This document shows positions 24,733 through 33,044 of a stretch of DNA of 50,594 nt, in pieces. Source of the DNA: Pseudomonadota bacterium. Lineage in GTDB: Bacteria > Desulfobacterota > Binatia > UBA12015. Within the stretch, counting starts at the first letter, position 1. Each line of letters begins with the position of its first letter. The DNA is taken from the NCBI GenBank assembly GCA_005777805.1, contig SXLG01000071.1:1-50594 (forward strand). Reading direction: 5' to 3'. Made by a program: the position numbers and the translations under genes. Below the pieces are notes generated by a model. It saw only the letters and a program-made list of their open reading frames with translations. It was not told the origin of the DNA and made no database searches.

Positions 24733-25033
24733 GGCGGCTGTCCGCAAGTGATTCGACCATTCGATGTTGACAAGGGATCTGTCCGCTCCGAACTCGGGCA
24801 GTTCTCTCGGGCGCCTGGATCGCGGGCCGAATCCCGATCCCTTGGTCGCTCATGGGCTCGGCCCCCTTGACCAAAGGTCTCCGCTGGCGGTCGCTGCCGC
24901 TCGCCCTCGGGAGCGGTGAGATTGTGTGGTCGCGCTCGCCGGACCCCGTCTGGCGCTCTGGGGTGCGGCCGCCAGCGGCGACGGTTAGGAAGTTCGGGCT
25001 ACTCGTGGCTTCTCGGAGGAAGGTTTCGGATCG
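24733..25033 (+). promoter_or_regulatory. Leader region of efp, no gene seen
   Basis: This 301-base stretch contains no convincing coding frame. A perfect TTGACA lies at 24767-24772, but the sequence 17 bases on (GAACTC) is a poor -10, so a promoter is only possible. GGAGGA at 25015-25020 and AAGG just after it precede the efp ATG by 10-13 bases. I see no riboswitch consensus. Confidence 0.35.
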
Positions 25034-25600
25034 ATGCAGATCAGCGCTACCGCCCTGCGCCAGGGCATGGTGATCATTTACAACGGCGACCTGCACCGGG
25101 TCGCCAACGTGCTCCATGTGACGCCGGGCAACTGGCGCGGCATGGTGCAGACCAAGCTGCGCAACCTGCGCAGCGGCAACGGCACCGAGCACCGCTTCCG
25201 TTCCGAGGACAAGGTCGAGCGGGCGACTCTCGAGCAGCACGAAATGGAGTACCTCTACGCCGACGGCGAGCAGTGGCACTTCATGAACACCGAGACCTTC
25301 GAGCAGATCGCTTTGGGCAGCGAGGACCTCACCGGCAACGAGGTCTACCTGCTGGCCAACACCCGCATCCAGGTCGAGTTCCACGACGGACGCCCCATTG
25401 GCATCGAACTGCCCAAGACCGTCGATCTGGTGATCACCACGACGGCACCTCCCATCAAGGGTGCGACCGCGGCCGCCCAGCTCAAGCCGGCCACCACCGA
25501 GACCGGCCTCATCGTTCAGGTGCCGAGCTTCATCGAGACGGGTGAGGCGATTCGCGTCGAGACCGCCACCGGCGAGTACGTCTCGCGCGCCAAGGGCTGA
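25034..25600 (+). CDS. efp: Translation elongation factor P
   Basis: A 188-residue EF-P, normal length, which binds stalled ribosomes at polyproline stretches and helps peptide bond formation. Domain I begins ISATALRQGMVI. The loop that reaches the peptidyl-transferase centre reads HVTPGNWRGM: aligned with Escherichia coli VKPGKGQA, the lysylated Lys34 corresponds to Asn, not to Lys or to the Arg that is rhamnosylated in EarP systems. Domain III ends with the family motif GEAIRVETATGEYVSRAKG. No modification enzyme gene (EpmA, EpmB, EarP) lies in this window. It stands alone, 301 bases after the preceding gene. Confidence 0.96.
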   Translation: MQISATALRQGMVIIYNGDLHRVANVLHVTPGNWRGMVQTKLRNLRSGNGTEHRFRSEDKVERATLEQHEMEYLYADGEQWHFMNTETFEQIALGSEDLTGNEVYLLANTRIQVEFHDGRPIGIELPKTVDLVITTTAPPIKGATAAAQLKPATTETGLIVQVPSFIETGEAIRVETATGEYVSRAKG

Positions 25601-25706
25601 CCGAGCGCGCGAATTTCACGGATTCATGGCTCGAATGGTGGCATCTCGCCACCGCCTCGCTTCCGCCGTGATTTCTGCGCGGACTCCGAGTCGCCCGAAG
25701 CGCGCC

Positions 25707-26492
25707 TCAGCAGCCGCTCCAACGTGGCTTGCGCTTCTCGGCGAACGCAAGAGGCCCCTCGCGGGCATCGTCCGAGGTGAAGAGGGTCCGGACCGCCGGG
25801 TAGAGCGCCGGTGAGATGGATTCGGCCAGCGGGCGGTCGAGGCTGTCCAGCGCGGCCTGCTTGGTCGCCCGGATGCTGAGCGGTGAGCATTCCAGGATCC
25901 GCGCGACCCAGCGCTCGACCGCGGCTTCGAGTTCGCCGAGCGCCACCACCTCGTTGACGAGTCCCAGCTCGAGCGCAGGCGCGGCCGGGAGCGTCTCGCC
26001 GGTCAACAGCAACCCCATCGCCTGTTTGAGCGGGAGCTGCCGGACCAGACGCTGCGCCCCCCCGGCGGCCGCCATCAGCCCAACCCGGGGTTCGGGCAGA
26101 CCGAAGCGCGCATGGTCGGCGGCGATGATCAGATCGCAGGCCAGCGCGAGTTCGACGCCGCCGCCCAGAGCCAGGCCGTTCACTCGCGCGATCAGTGGCT
26201 TGACGAGATCGAAGCGGCCGCACAGGCCACCGAAACCACCCGGCGGAAAGGGCGGCATGCGGCCTGCGTTCTGGGCGGTCCACTTGAGGTCGTTACCCGC
26301 CGAGAACGCCCGCTCGCCGGCCCCGGTGAGCACCGCCAGCCAGATGTCGGGATCGGTCGCGATCTCGTTCCAGATCGCCTCGAGCCGATCGTGACAGGGG
26401 GGATGAAGCGCGTTCATCACCTCGGGCCGGTTGAGCGTGACCCAGGCCACATGGCCCCTGCGCTCGAAGAGGATGTCTTCCTTGCCTGCCAC
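25707..26492 (-). CDS. Enoyl-CoA hydratase, both catalytic glutamates present
   Basis: A 261-residue crotonase with a canonical active site. The oxyanion loop is AFSAGNDL; GGGVELALACDL holds the first catalytic Glu and FGLPEPRVGLM the second. The C-terminus ends in AFAEKRKPRW, shared by hydratase-type crotonases and by the other two crotonases in this window. It should hydrate 2-enoyl-CoA in fatty-acid or similar degradation. The start is at 26492 (AGKEDILFE); the first codons after it match the family N-terminus (HVAWVTLNRPEVMNAL). It is flanked by efp (convergent) and a gene-free interval. Confidence 0.92.
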   Translation of the reverse strand: MAGKEDILFERRGHVAWVTLNRPEVMNALHPPCHDRLEAIWNEIATDPDIWLAVLTGAGERAFSAGNDLKWTAQNAGRMPPFPPGGFGGLCGRFDLVKPLIARVNGLALGGGVELALACDLIIAADHARFGLPEPRVGLMAAAGGAQRLVRQLPLKQAMGLLLTGETLPAAPALELGLVNEVVALGELEAAVERWVARILECSPLSIRATKQAALDSLDRPLAESISPALYPAVRTLFTSDDAREGPLAFAEKRKPRWSGC

Positions 26493-26563
26493 GATGCTCC
26501 GTCCCCTTTTTGCTGCGCGTCGATCCCGTCGCCCGATTTCTCGCGATGTGGAGAGCGCGCTTA

Positions 26564-26592
26564 TTTACAGCCGCGAGGAACCGGCGTAGCAT
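26564..26592 (+). promoter_or_regulatory. Possible sigma70-type promoter on + strand
   Basis: TTTACA (26564-26569), 17 bases and TAGCAT (26587-26592) resemble a -35/-10 pair on +, within a short AT-rich patch of an otherwise very GC-rich gap. It would start a transcript near 26600, running through the structured RNA element and ending at its T-run near 26957. Neither box is a perfect match. Confidence 0.35.
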
Positions 26593-26789
26593 TCGCTCAG
26601 ACCCGGACGAACACAGCGTCCGAGAACCGGCGCGCGGCACGGGGCCGACGCGTCGGTGGGTCAAGCCCGGAGGGTGGCAGCGGCGGTCATTGGACGGGTG
26701 ATCGATGCGGGACTGGCCCCGCGAACTGGTCGACGACCGAGGGGTTATCGACGGCGCCGGGAACGGGAGGTGATCGTCAAGTGAGCGAA

Positions 26790-26957
26790 AGTACTCAGGT
26801 GACCTGTGAGGTGGTGGCCTCCTAGGCCTGTCCACGATATTTCCGTTCGTGGTGGCCTGGAGATGCCAGGCGCCACCGGCCCCGGGGACACCCCGCTCCA
26901 CCAGCGGGGCCGCATCGGCGACAGTCGATGCAGGATGCGTCCCCGGGGCTAATTTTT
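26790..26957 (+). ncRNA. Candidate structured non-coding RNA ending in a terminator-like T-run
   Basis: This part of the 530-base gap 26493-27022 has no credible protein but a dense series of perfect hairpins on one strand. They are GGCCT/AGGCC (26816-26828), CCACGA/TCGTGG (26832-26852), and GCCTGG/CCAGGC (26855-26871). Then an 11-bp stem, GCCCCGGGGAC (26879-26889) with GTCCCCGGGGC (26939-26949), encloses two more hairpins: CCCCGC/GCGGGG (26891-26909) and GCATCG/CGATGC (26912-26931). Five Ts follow at 26953-26957. The T-run makes + the likely strand, while both flanking genes are on -. I cannot match it to a known RNA class; 5-prime end unknown. Confidence 0.55.
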
Positions 26958-27022
26958 ACGCGGTGCCGCTGACCAAATGGGCCGCAGGAGAAGTCACAGG
27001 GCCAGCCTGTGCGGCGACTCGT

Positions 27023-27256
27023 TCAACCTCCGGCGAGCGGCGGGAAGAGATCGAGTTCGTCGTCAGGTCGAAGTGCGGCGGTCATTTCGCACTTCTCGCC
27101 GCCGGCGAAGGCCACGCCGGCAAATCCCTCGGGGATGCCCAGCGCCCGGGCCACCGTGGCCGCACTCGCCCCGGCGGGGACATCGATCTCCACGACGTTG
27201 TCGCTGGCGCCCGGCGGCAGGTAGCCGCGCAGGCCTGCGTGCAATCGCACCCGCAC
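27023..27256 (-). CDS. MoaD/ThiS-family sulfur carrier protein
   Basis: A 77-residue ubiquitin-like protein that ends exactly in Gly-Gly (LFPPLAGG), the tail that is adenylated and thiocarboxylated in sulfur carriers. Other fold marks are VEIDVPAGASAATVARALG and DELDLFPPLAGG. The start is the GTG at 27256 behind GGAGGG; a second GTG two codons in is possible. It follows the rhodanese-ThiF gene by 19 bases and is the obvious substrate of that adenylyltransferase. Whether the sulfur goes to molybdopterin, thiamin, cysteine or another product cannot be told; no moaE or thiG is here. Confidence 0.9.
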   Translation of the reverse strand: MRVRLHAGLRGYLPPGASDNVVEIDVPAGASAATVARALGIPEGFAGVAFAGGEKCEMTAALRPDDELDLFPPLAGG

Positions 27257-27275
27257 TCGCCTGCCCTCCGGCGCG

Positions 27276-28457
27276 CTAAGCCGTGTGGCCCGCGCGCAAC
27301 CCGCAGAACTCTTCGTAGTCGATCAGTTCGCGGATCGTCGGCTGCTCGCCGCAGACCGGGCACTCGGGATCCTTGCGCAAACGCATCTGCCGGATCTCCA
27401 TGCTGAGCGTGTCGAAGTGCAGCAGGCGCCCGACCAGCGAGCGCCCGACGCCGAGGATCTGCTTCACCGTCTCGACCGCCTGCACGCAGCCGATGAGACC
27501 GGGCAGCACGCCGAGCACCCCGGCCTCGGCACACGAGGGGGCTGCCCCCGGAGGCGGCGGCTCGGGGAAGAGGCAGCGGTAGCAAGGCCCTTCGCTGGGC
27601 TTGAAGACCGTGGTCTGGCCCTCGAACTGGAAGATGCTGCCATGGATATTCGTCTTGCCGGTGAACACACAAGCGTCGTTCACCAGGTAGCGGGTCGGGA
27701 AGTTGTCGCAGCCGTCGACGATGATGTCGTAGTCGGCGATCAGGCGCATGATATTTTCAGAGTTGACGCGCTCGCGGTAGCCGACGACCTTGACGTCGGG
27801 GTTCAGTCCCTCGAGCGTGAGTCGGGCGGACTCGACCTTGGCCATGCCGACGCGTTCCTCGTTGTGGAGGATCTGGCGCTGCAGGTTCGAGCGGTCCACC
27901 ACGTCATCGTCGACGATGCCGAGCGTGCCCACCCCCGCCGCGGCCAGATAGTACGCCGTGGGGGAGCCGAGTCCGCCCGCGCCGATCAGCAGAACACGCG
28001 CATCGAGGAGCTTCGCCTGCCCCACCTCGCCGACCTCGGGCAGCAGGAAATGGCGGCTGTAGCGCTGGATCTGATCAGGACCGAACTGGCGGTCGGCGAC
28101 CCAGCGGTAACCGGCGCCCTTCCAGGCGCCGAAACCACCGGCCATCGACACCACGTTGCTGTAGCCCATGTCGCGCAGGATGCGGGCCGCGATCAGCGAG
28201 CGCGTTCCGCCCTGGCAGTAGGCGATGACGGCGGCGTCACGATCGGGCACCGCCTCTTCGATCCGCATCTCGAGAAAGCCGCGTGGCACCGAGACCGCGT
28301 TCTCGAGATGGCCCTCGCGGTATTCCTCGCGCTCGCGGACGTCGATCAGGTGGATCGCTCCGCCGTTGCCCTCGAGCCGGGAGCGGGCCTGATCGATCGT
28401 CACCTCCGGCACCGCTGCGCGGGCTTCTTCGAGAAGCTGAATCCAGGTTCGTTTCAT
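27276..28457 (-). CDS. Rhodanese-ThiF/MoeB fusion adenylyltransferase
   Basis: A 393-residue E1-like enzyme. Residues 15-120 are a rhodanese domain with active-site Cys in AYCQGGTRS. Residues 130-390 are a ThiF/MoeB adenylyltransferase: RYSRHFLLPEVGEVGQ, the ATP loop GAGGLGSP, the SNLQRQ segment, DGCDNFPTRYLVND, and zinc-type cysteine pairs CYRC and CPVC. It activates the Gly-Gly tail of a sulfur carrier and probably also loads its sulfur. In MoeZ and MOCS3 the rhodanese domain is C-terminal; here it is N-terminal. The ATG at 28457 overlaps the membrane gene stop (ATGA). The MoaD-like partner is 19 bases downstream. Confidence 0.92.
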   Translation of the reverse strand: MKRTWIQLLEEARAAVPEVTIDQARSRLEGNGGAIHLIDVREREEYREGHLENAVSVPRGFLEMRIEEAVPDRDAAVIAYCQGGTRSLIAARILRDMGYSNVVSMAGGFGAWKGAGYRWVADRQFGPDQIQRYSRHFLLPEVGEVGQAKLLDARVLLIGAGGLGSPTAYYLAAAGVGTLGIVDDDVVDRSNLQRQILHNEERVGMAKVESARLTLEGLNPDVKVVGYRERVNSENIMRLIADYDIIVDGCDNFPTRYLVNDACVFTGKTNIHGSIFQFEGQTTVFKPSEGPCYRCLFPEPPPPGAAPSCAEAGVLGVLPGLIGCVQAVETVKQILGVGRSLVGRLLHFDTLSMEIRQMRLRKDPECPVCGEQPTIRELIDYEEFCGLRAGHTA

Positions 28458-28744
28458 GGGCCCCTCCGGTGTACCTGCGCGCTAGCAGAGCTGGGGTTCG
28501 TCTGCCCGACGCCCGCTTCCACGGCTGGCGACGCGTGATCGGGAGCCTGCGTGCCGTCGGCCAGCAGCCGGCCGTGGACGGTGGCGACGATCGCCGCGAA
28601 GAGCTGCAGGACGAGCGTGGCCATGCCCGCGTAGATCAGAGTCTCGAGGGCCGCGTTGCCCCGGCCGGCGGCGACGCCGATGCAGAGGGTCACCACCCCC
28701 GCTACGAGTGCGACCCAGGCCAAGAGTGCCGCGATCAGCTCCAC
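28454..28744 (-). CDS. Small two-helix membrane protein
   Basis: A 96-residue protein with two hydrophobic segments (LIAALLAWVALVAGVVTLCIGVAAG and LIYAGMATLVLQLFAAIVATV) and a polar tail. I do not recognise a family. The start is a GTG at 28744 behind AGGA; the stop overlaps the ATG of the rhodanese-ThiF gene, so it is probably in the same operon. It lies 58 bases after the Lon-domain gene. A membrane role in redox or sulfur handling is a guess from context only. Confidence 0.7.
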   Translation of the reverse strand: MELIAALLAWVALVAGVVTLCIGVAAGRGNAALETLIYAGMATLVLQLFAAIVATVHGRLLADGTQAPDHASPAVEAGVGQTNPSSASAQVHRRGP

Positions 28745-28802
28745 GCCGAGGTTCCTGCGCTTTGCGTGGACGAGGCCTGTGGCTGGCGCGGCGAGGTCGG
28801 CC

Positions 28803-29444
28803 TCAATGACACGGCCCGCGTCCCTCGCGGGGTACGCGGGCCTCGGCGACCCGGAACTCGACGATCTCGACGAGGCGAGCCGCGCGTGCCGAGCAGCCGG
28901 CGCATTCGAGCAGAGCGAGCTTCTCCAGCGGACTCAGCGGCAGAACGAACGCGAGGTGGTCGACGAGCTCCGACACCTCGGTCGGCATCCCGGACCAGAT
29001 GTCGATCGTCGTTTCAGCGCGGCCGCGCAACAAGGCGTCGACCGCCTGGCGCAGGGCCGTGAGCACGGCCTCGGCGGGTGCCTCACGCGGATCGTCGAGC
29101 CATTCCACGCGCGCCCGCCGGTAGGGCTGACCCGTGAACTCCTCGACGATTTGAAACCGCCGTCGGCCGAGCAGAACGAGGTTGGAGCGCCCGTCGGGCA
29201 GCGGCTCGCGTTCGACGATCCGCCCGACGCAGCCCACCGGATAGATCTCGGGCGAGCCCTCATAATTCTGCTGCCAGTCCCCGCGCAGGACCACCATGCC
29301 GATCAGACCCGAGCCCGCGGCAGCCGTGGCCACCATGTCGCGATAGCGCGGCTCGAAGATATGCAGGGGCAGCCGGGTGCCCGGGAAGAGGACGACGTTG
29401 GGCAAGGGAAAGAGCGGAATCTCGTCGTCGAGGGTGTCGTTCAC
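28803..29444 (-). CDS. Lon N-terminal (substrate-binding) domain protein
   Basis: A 213-residue stand-alone LON domain, without the ATPase and protease parts of Lon. The fold begins IPLFPLPNVVLFPGTRLPLHIFEPRYRDM, the signature of the family. Then GSPEIYPVGCVGRI and GRRRFQIVEE follow, and a helical bundle ends it. Such proteins are usually annotated as LON substrate-binding or PUA-like proteins; their function is uncertain, possibly binding unfolded proteins. The start is the GTG at 29444, overlapping the DUF3501 stop (GTGA), with GGGGAG upstream. Its operon partners are DUF3501 and the small membrane protein. Confidence 0.9.
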   Translation of the reverse strand: MNDTLDDEIPLFPLPNVVLFPGTRLPLHIFEPRYRDMVATAAAGSGLIGMVVLRGDWQQNYEGSPEIYPVGCVGRIVEREPLPDGRSNLVLLGRRRFQIVEEFTGQPYRRARVEWLDDPREAPAEAVLTALRQAVDALLRGRAETTIDIWSGMPTEVSELVDHLAFVLPLSPLEKLALLECAGCSARAARLVEIVEFRVAEARVPREGRGPCH

Positions 29445-30034
29445 GAGAGGCTCCCCTCGGTGGTCAGATCGGCGGCCAGCGAGGCCCGCTGGTCCTCGTC
29501 GAGCGTCGTCCGGTGTTGATAGTTGACATGGTCGGCGACGAGTTCGACGCGCGAGTCGGGTCGGCACAAGGACGCGCGGCAGTCGGCATCGAGCGAGAAG
29601 CGCAGGTACTGCACTGCGGAGATCCGGTCGGCCTGCGATCGCCCGGATTCGAACAGCGCCCGCGTCGGTCGCCCGTCGATTTCGAGCCGGACGTGTTCGT
29701 CGAGCCCCACCAGGGCCTCCAGCGCCGGCCGGATCTGCGCCTGCTCGGTGACCTCGACCAGCAGCGTCGCCGAAAGCTCGCCCGCCTCGGGTAGGAGGCC
29801 GTTGTAGACCTCGACTTCCTGGCGCACGAGATCGAGGTCGGTGATGCGTTCGACGAAAACCATCTCCTGGGTCTGGAAGAGGATGGTCTCGAAGTTCTCG
29901 AACACCACGCTCACGCGGTCACCGAGGGCGACGCGCCGGATGCGCTTGAGATCGATGATCCGCCGACGGCGGTCGCCGCGCAGCCCGGCGTAGCGGGCAG
30001 GCCCGATGATGTCTTCGAGGGTGACCCGACGCAT
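29441..30034 (-). CDS. DUF3501 family protein
   Basis: A 197-residue protein recognised as DUF3501 by [51 protein letters not shown] and [18 protein letters not shown]. Function is unknown; family members commonly lie beside rubrerythrins, as here, which suggests a role in peroxide or iron-related redox chemistry. The ATG at 30034 is preferred over the GTG at 30049, since GTGAGG then lies about 9 bases upstream. A perfect 16-bp hairpin lies between it and rubrerythrin. Confidence 0.85.
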   Translation of the reverse strand: MRRVTLEDIIGPARYAGLRGDRRRRIIDLKRIRRVALGDRVSVVFENFETILFQTQEMVFVERITDLDLVRQEVEVYNGLLPEAGELSATLLVEVTEQAQIRPALEALVGLDEHVRLEIDGRPTRALFESGRSQADRISAVQYLRFSLDADCRASLCRPDSRVELVADHVNYQHRTTLDEDQRASLAADLTTEGSLS

Positions 30035-30055
30035 GGCGCAGGACCTCACGCCGTG

Positions 30056-30093
30056 CCGGGAGAGGCGGGCCCCGGTCGGCCCGCCTCTCCCGG
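30056..30093 (-). promoter_or_regulatory. Perfect 16-bp inverted repeat between rubrerythrin and DUF3501
   Basis: CCGGGAGAGGCGGGCC (30056-30071), six bases and its exact reverse complement (30078-30093) form a very stable hairpin. It starts about 10 bases after the rubrerythrin stop and ends about 10 bases before the DUF3501 ribosome site. No T-run follows on -, so a simple terminator is unlikely. It could stabilise the rubrerythrin mRNA or attenuate the downstream genes. Confidence 0.7.
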
Positions 30094-30103
30094 ACTCCGG
30101 GTC

Positions 30104-30526
<423 letters not shown>

Positions 30527-30615
30527 GTCGAGATCTCCTTTTTTCTGGAGTTGCACGGGGCGACGGAGCGAGCCTGCTCCGGCCCGGAAGTTGTCACGAT
30601 TCGTGAGGCTGCCTA

Positions 30616-30873
30616 TCACCCGGCCCCATCGCCGCAACCCGAGGCTCGCGCCAGCACGAGCATTTCGGCGATGCGTGGTCCGCAGCGTTCCGCCTTGCAG
30701 GGGCCGGTGGCGGCCCGCGTCAACCGGCGGACATCACCGAGCGAAGTCGCACCGGCGGCGATCGCCTTCTGGATGGTGCCGCGCCGGATCTTGTTGCAGA
30801 TGCAGACCACCCGGTAGGAATCGATCACGGCCTGACGCCGTGCCTCGAGATCGGGCGTGCTCTCGGCGCTCAC
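30616..30873 (-). CDS. BFD-type [2Fe-2S] protein
   Basis: An 85-residue protein with the BFD-like [2Fe-2S] fold. The four cysteines appear as CIC and, about 35 residues later, CKAERC (C-x4-C), the variant seen in the BFD-like domains of amino-acid oxidases rather than the C-x2-C of bacterioferritin-associated ferredoxin. It would transfer electrons. The start is uncertain; the GTG at 30873 is used, and the sequence upstream shows no strong ribosome site. It lies 89 bases before rubrerythrin in the same direction, so it is a plausible electron donor for that protein. Confidence 0.8.
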   Translation of the reverse strand: MSAESTPDLEARRQAVIDSYRVVCICNKIRRGTIQKAIAAGATSLGDVRRLTRAATGPCKAERCGPRIAEMLVLARASGCGDGAG

Positions 30874-31050
30874 CCCGGGTACGCTAGCATTTAGCACGCT
30901 TCCGAAAAGCACCCCGGGGTTTGTTGCGTGCCGGGACCGCTCCGCCCGGACCAGAGGGCGGGCACGGAACAGCCGCGCACCCCCACGCGGCGGCGCGTAT
31001 CGTCGGTGCCGAGTTGACTCCGGCCCGAGGTCTCGCGAAAGTCGGTCGCG

Positions 31051-32292
31051 ATGTCGGGCGGGCGGAGGCGGCGGGTACTCGGCATGGTCATCGCCGGCGG
31101 CGAGGGCACACGCCTGCAGCCGCTCACCCGCGAGCGGGCCAAGCCCGCCGTGCCCTTCGGCGGGAAGTATCGCCTGATCGACTTCGTTCTCTCGAACTTC
31201 GTCAACTCCGACATCTTCGCCATCTACGTTCTGGTGCAATTCAAGTCGCAGTCCATGATCGAGCACATCGCTGCCGGCTGGCAGTTTGGCGGCGTTCTGC
31301 CGGACCACTTCGTTTCCCCCGTCCCGGCACAGATGCGAGCGGGACAGACCTGGTACCAGGGCACGGCCGATGCTGTTCTGCAGAATCTAAACCTGATCGA
31401 GAACTTTGCCCCCGACGTTGTGGCGGTGTTCGGGGCGGATCACATCTATCGGTTCGACATCCGGCAGATGGTGGATTTCCACGACGAGATGGGCGCGCAG
31501 GTCACCGTGGCCACGATGCCGGTCCGGCGCGAGGACGCGACGGAGTTCGGCGTGCTCGCGGTCGACGAGGAGCGACGGGTGACGGCTTTCGTCGAGAAGC
31601 CGGTCGAGCCGCCCGAAATCCCGGGACGGCCGGGCTGGGCCCTGGCATCGATGGGCAACTATCTCTTCGAGACGGGCTATCTGATCGAGGTGCTGAAGGC
31701 GTTCGGCGACCGGCCCGCCGCCGATCTCGACTTTGGCCACAACGTGCTGCCCCAGGGCCTCGATGGCGGACGCACGTTTGCCTACGACTTTGCGGCCAAC
31801 CGAATGCCGGGGGAGCCGACAACCTTGACGCCCTACTGGCGCGACGTCGGCACCGTGGACGCCTACTTCGCGGCCAACATGGATCTTTGCGAGGGCACGC
31901 CGGCACTCAACCTCTACAACCCGCGTTGGCCGGTGCGCTCGGTGTCAAGTCCGGCGCCACCGGCGAAATTCATCTTCGACGTGGAGGGCCGCCGTGGCAG
32001 TGCCACCAACTCGCTGATCTCCGAGGGATGTCTGATCGAGGGCGCCAACGTGCTCGGGTCGGTCCTGGGGCGCAACGTCCGTCTCGAGAGCGGGGCCGAG
32101 GTCGAGGAATGCGTCATCCTCGACGGCAGCCGGATTGGATCCGGGGCGCGGCTGCGACGCGTCATCCTCGACAAGAATTGCGTGATTCCCGCCGGGGAGA
32201 CGATTGGCTTCGATCTCGCAGCAGACCGCGCCCGCTTCCCGACGACGGAGAGCGGGCTCGTGGTCCTGCCCAAGGGCTGGCGGCGGATTTAG
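31051..32292 (+). CDS. glgC: Glucose-1-phosphate adenylyltransferase (ADP-glucose pyrophosphorylase)
   Basis: A 413-residue GlgC, normal length, which makes ADP-glucose from ATP and glucose-1-phosphate for glycogen synthesis. The nucleotide loop is VIAGGEGTRLQPLT; KPAVPFGGKYRLIDF, QGTADAVLQNL, GADHIYRFD, and FVEKP with its catalytic Lys follow. The C-terminal left-handed helix (ISEGCLIEGANVLGSVLGRNVRL) is typical. It is usually an allosteric tetramer. No glgA, glgB or glgP lies beside it here. It diverges from the BFD gene, with 177 bases between them; no clear ribosome site precedes the ATG. Confidence 0.96.
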   Translation: MSGGRRRRVLGMVIAGGEGTRLQPLTRERAKPAVPFGGKYRLIDFVLSNFVNSDIFAIYVLVQFKSQSMIEHIAAGWQFGGVLPDHFVSPVPAQMRAGQTWYQGTADAVLQNLNLIENFAPDVVAVFGADHIYRFDIRQMVDFHDEMGAQVTVATMPVRREDATEFGVLAVDEERRVTAFVEKPVEPPEIPGRPGWALASMGNYLFETGYLIEVLKAFGDRPAADLDFGHNVLPQGLDGGRTFAYDFAANRMPGEPTTLTPYWRDVGTVDAYFAANMDLCEGTPALNLYNPRWPVRSVSSPAPPAKFIFDVEGRRGSATNSLISEGCLIEGANVLGSVLGRNVRLESGAEVEECVILDGSRIGSGARLRRVILDKNCVIPAGETIGFDLAADRARFPTTESGLVVLPKGWRRI

Positions 32293-32315
32293 CGCCGCCG
32301 CTCGCGAAACCCGAT

Positions 32316-32951
32316 CTAGAGCGCGCCGAGCCGGCGCACGCTGTCGCGCTTGCCCAGCCGGTCGGCGTAGCCGCGCAGGGCAGGCATGTTGTTCGGGATC
32401 TCTACCTGACGCTGCACGAGAAGAAGCAGACGTGGCGCAAAGGCAGCATCGGCGATCGTGAACTGCTCGCCTCCGAGCCACAGCCGCCCACCCTGCAGGG
32501 CCTCCTCGAGGATCTGGAAGGTCTTGTCGACCTCCTCCTTGGCCCGGCGCAGGCGCTCGGGATCGCGCGATTCCGCTGGCTTGGCGTGCTCGGCCAGCAG
32601 CGTGCCCGCCGCGAGCACAAAGAACTGATCGGCGTGGTCCTCGAGTTCGCGGATGCGGGCCCGAGCCGCGGAGTCGCCACTGCCGGGCAGCAGCGAGGGC
32701 TCGGGGTACTCGTCCTCGAGGTACTCGTCGATGATGGTCGAGTCCTGGACGATCAATTCGATCTCGCCGTCGTCCTCCTCGACCAGAACCGGCACGCGGT
32801 GCAGCGGGTTCAGGGCGAGGAACTCCGGCGTGTGCTGCTCGTTCTTGCGCAGGTCGACGAGGACGAACTCGTAGTCGAGCTGTTTCTCGGCGAGAACGAT
32901 CCGCGTTTTCTGCCCGTAAGGACACTGCGGATAGTCGTACAGCTTCAGCAT
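32316..32951 (-). CDS. Glutathione S-transferase family protein
   Basis: A 211-residue cytosolic GST-fold protein. The N-terminal thioredoxin-like domain starts MLKLYDYPQCPYGQKTRI with a Cys in the CPYG position, as in beta/omega-type or glutaredoxin-like GSTs. NPLHRVPVLVEEDD (cis-Pro) and VQDSTIIDEYLEDEYP form the glutathione-binding part. An all-helical C-terminal domain follows, with FTIADAAFAPRL. Substrate is unknown. The ATG at 32951 follows GGGGAAGAG; longer readings are out of the domain. It converges on glgC, 23 bases away. Confidence 0.9.
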   Translation of the reverse strand: MLKLYDYPQCPYGQKTRIVLAEKQLDYEFVLVDLRKNEQHTPEFLALNPLHRVPVLVEEDDGEIELIVQDSTIIDEYLEDEYPEPSLLPGSGDSAARARIRELEDHADQFFVLAAGTLLAEHAKPAESRDPERLRRAKEEVDKTFQILEEALQGGRLWLGGEQFTIADAAFAPRLLLLVQRQVEIPNNMPALRGYADRLGKRDSVRRLGAL

Positions 32952-33044
32952 TCTCTTCCCCTCATCAACCGCGCCCGATGGAGAGCGGCCTGATAAGGGA
33001 AAGCTCACGGCCAAGCAATGCTCAGGCCGATAAAATGCCCGGAA

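Noticed and set aside
24733-25033. Riboswitch or leader peptide before efp
   Set aside because: No known aptamer consensus and no short frame with a good ribosome site were found.
26816-26949. 6S RNA identity for the structured element
   Set aside because: It shares CGATATTTC with Escherichia coli 6S, but the hairpin layout differs and no long closing stem with a central bubble could be drawn.
26600-26957. RNase P RNA or tmRNA identity
   Set aside because: The length would suit, but the conserved cores (GAGGAAAGUCC, ACAGAA; tmRNA ends and tag frame) are absent on both strands.
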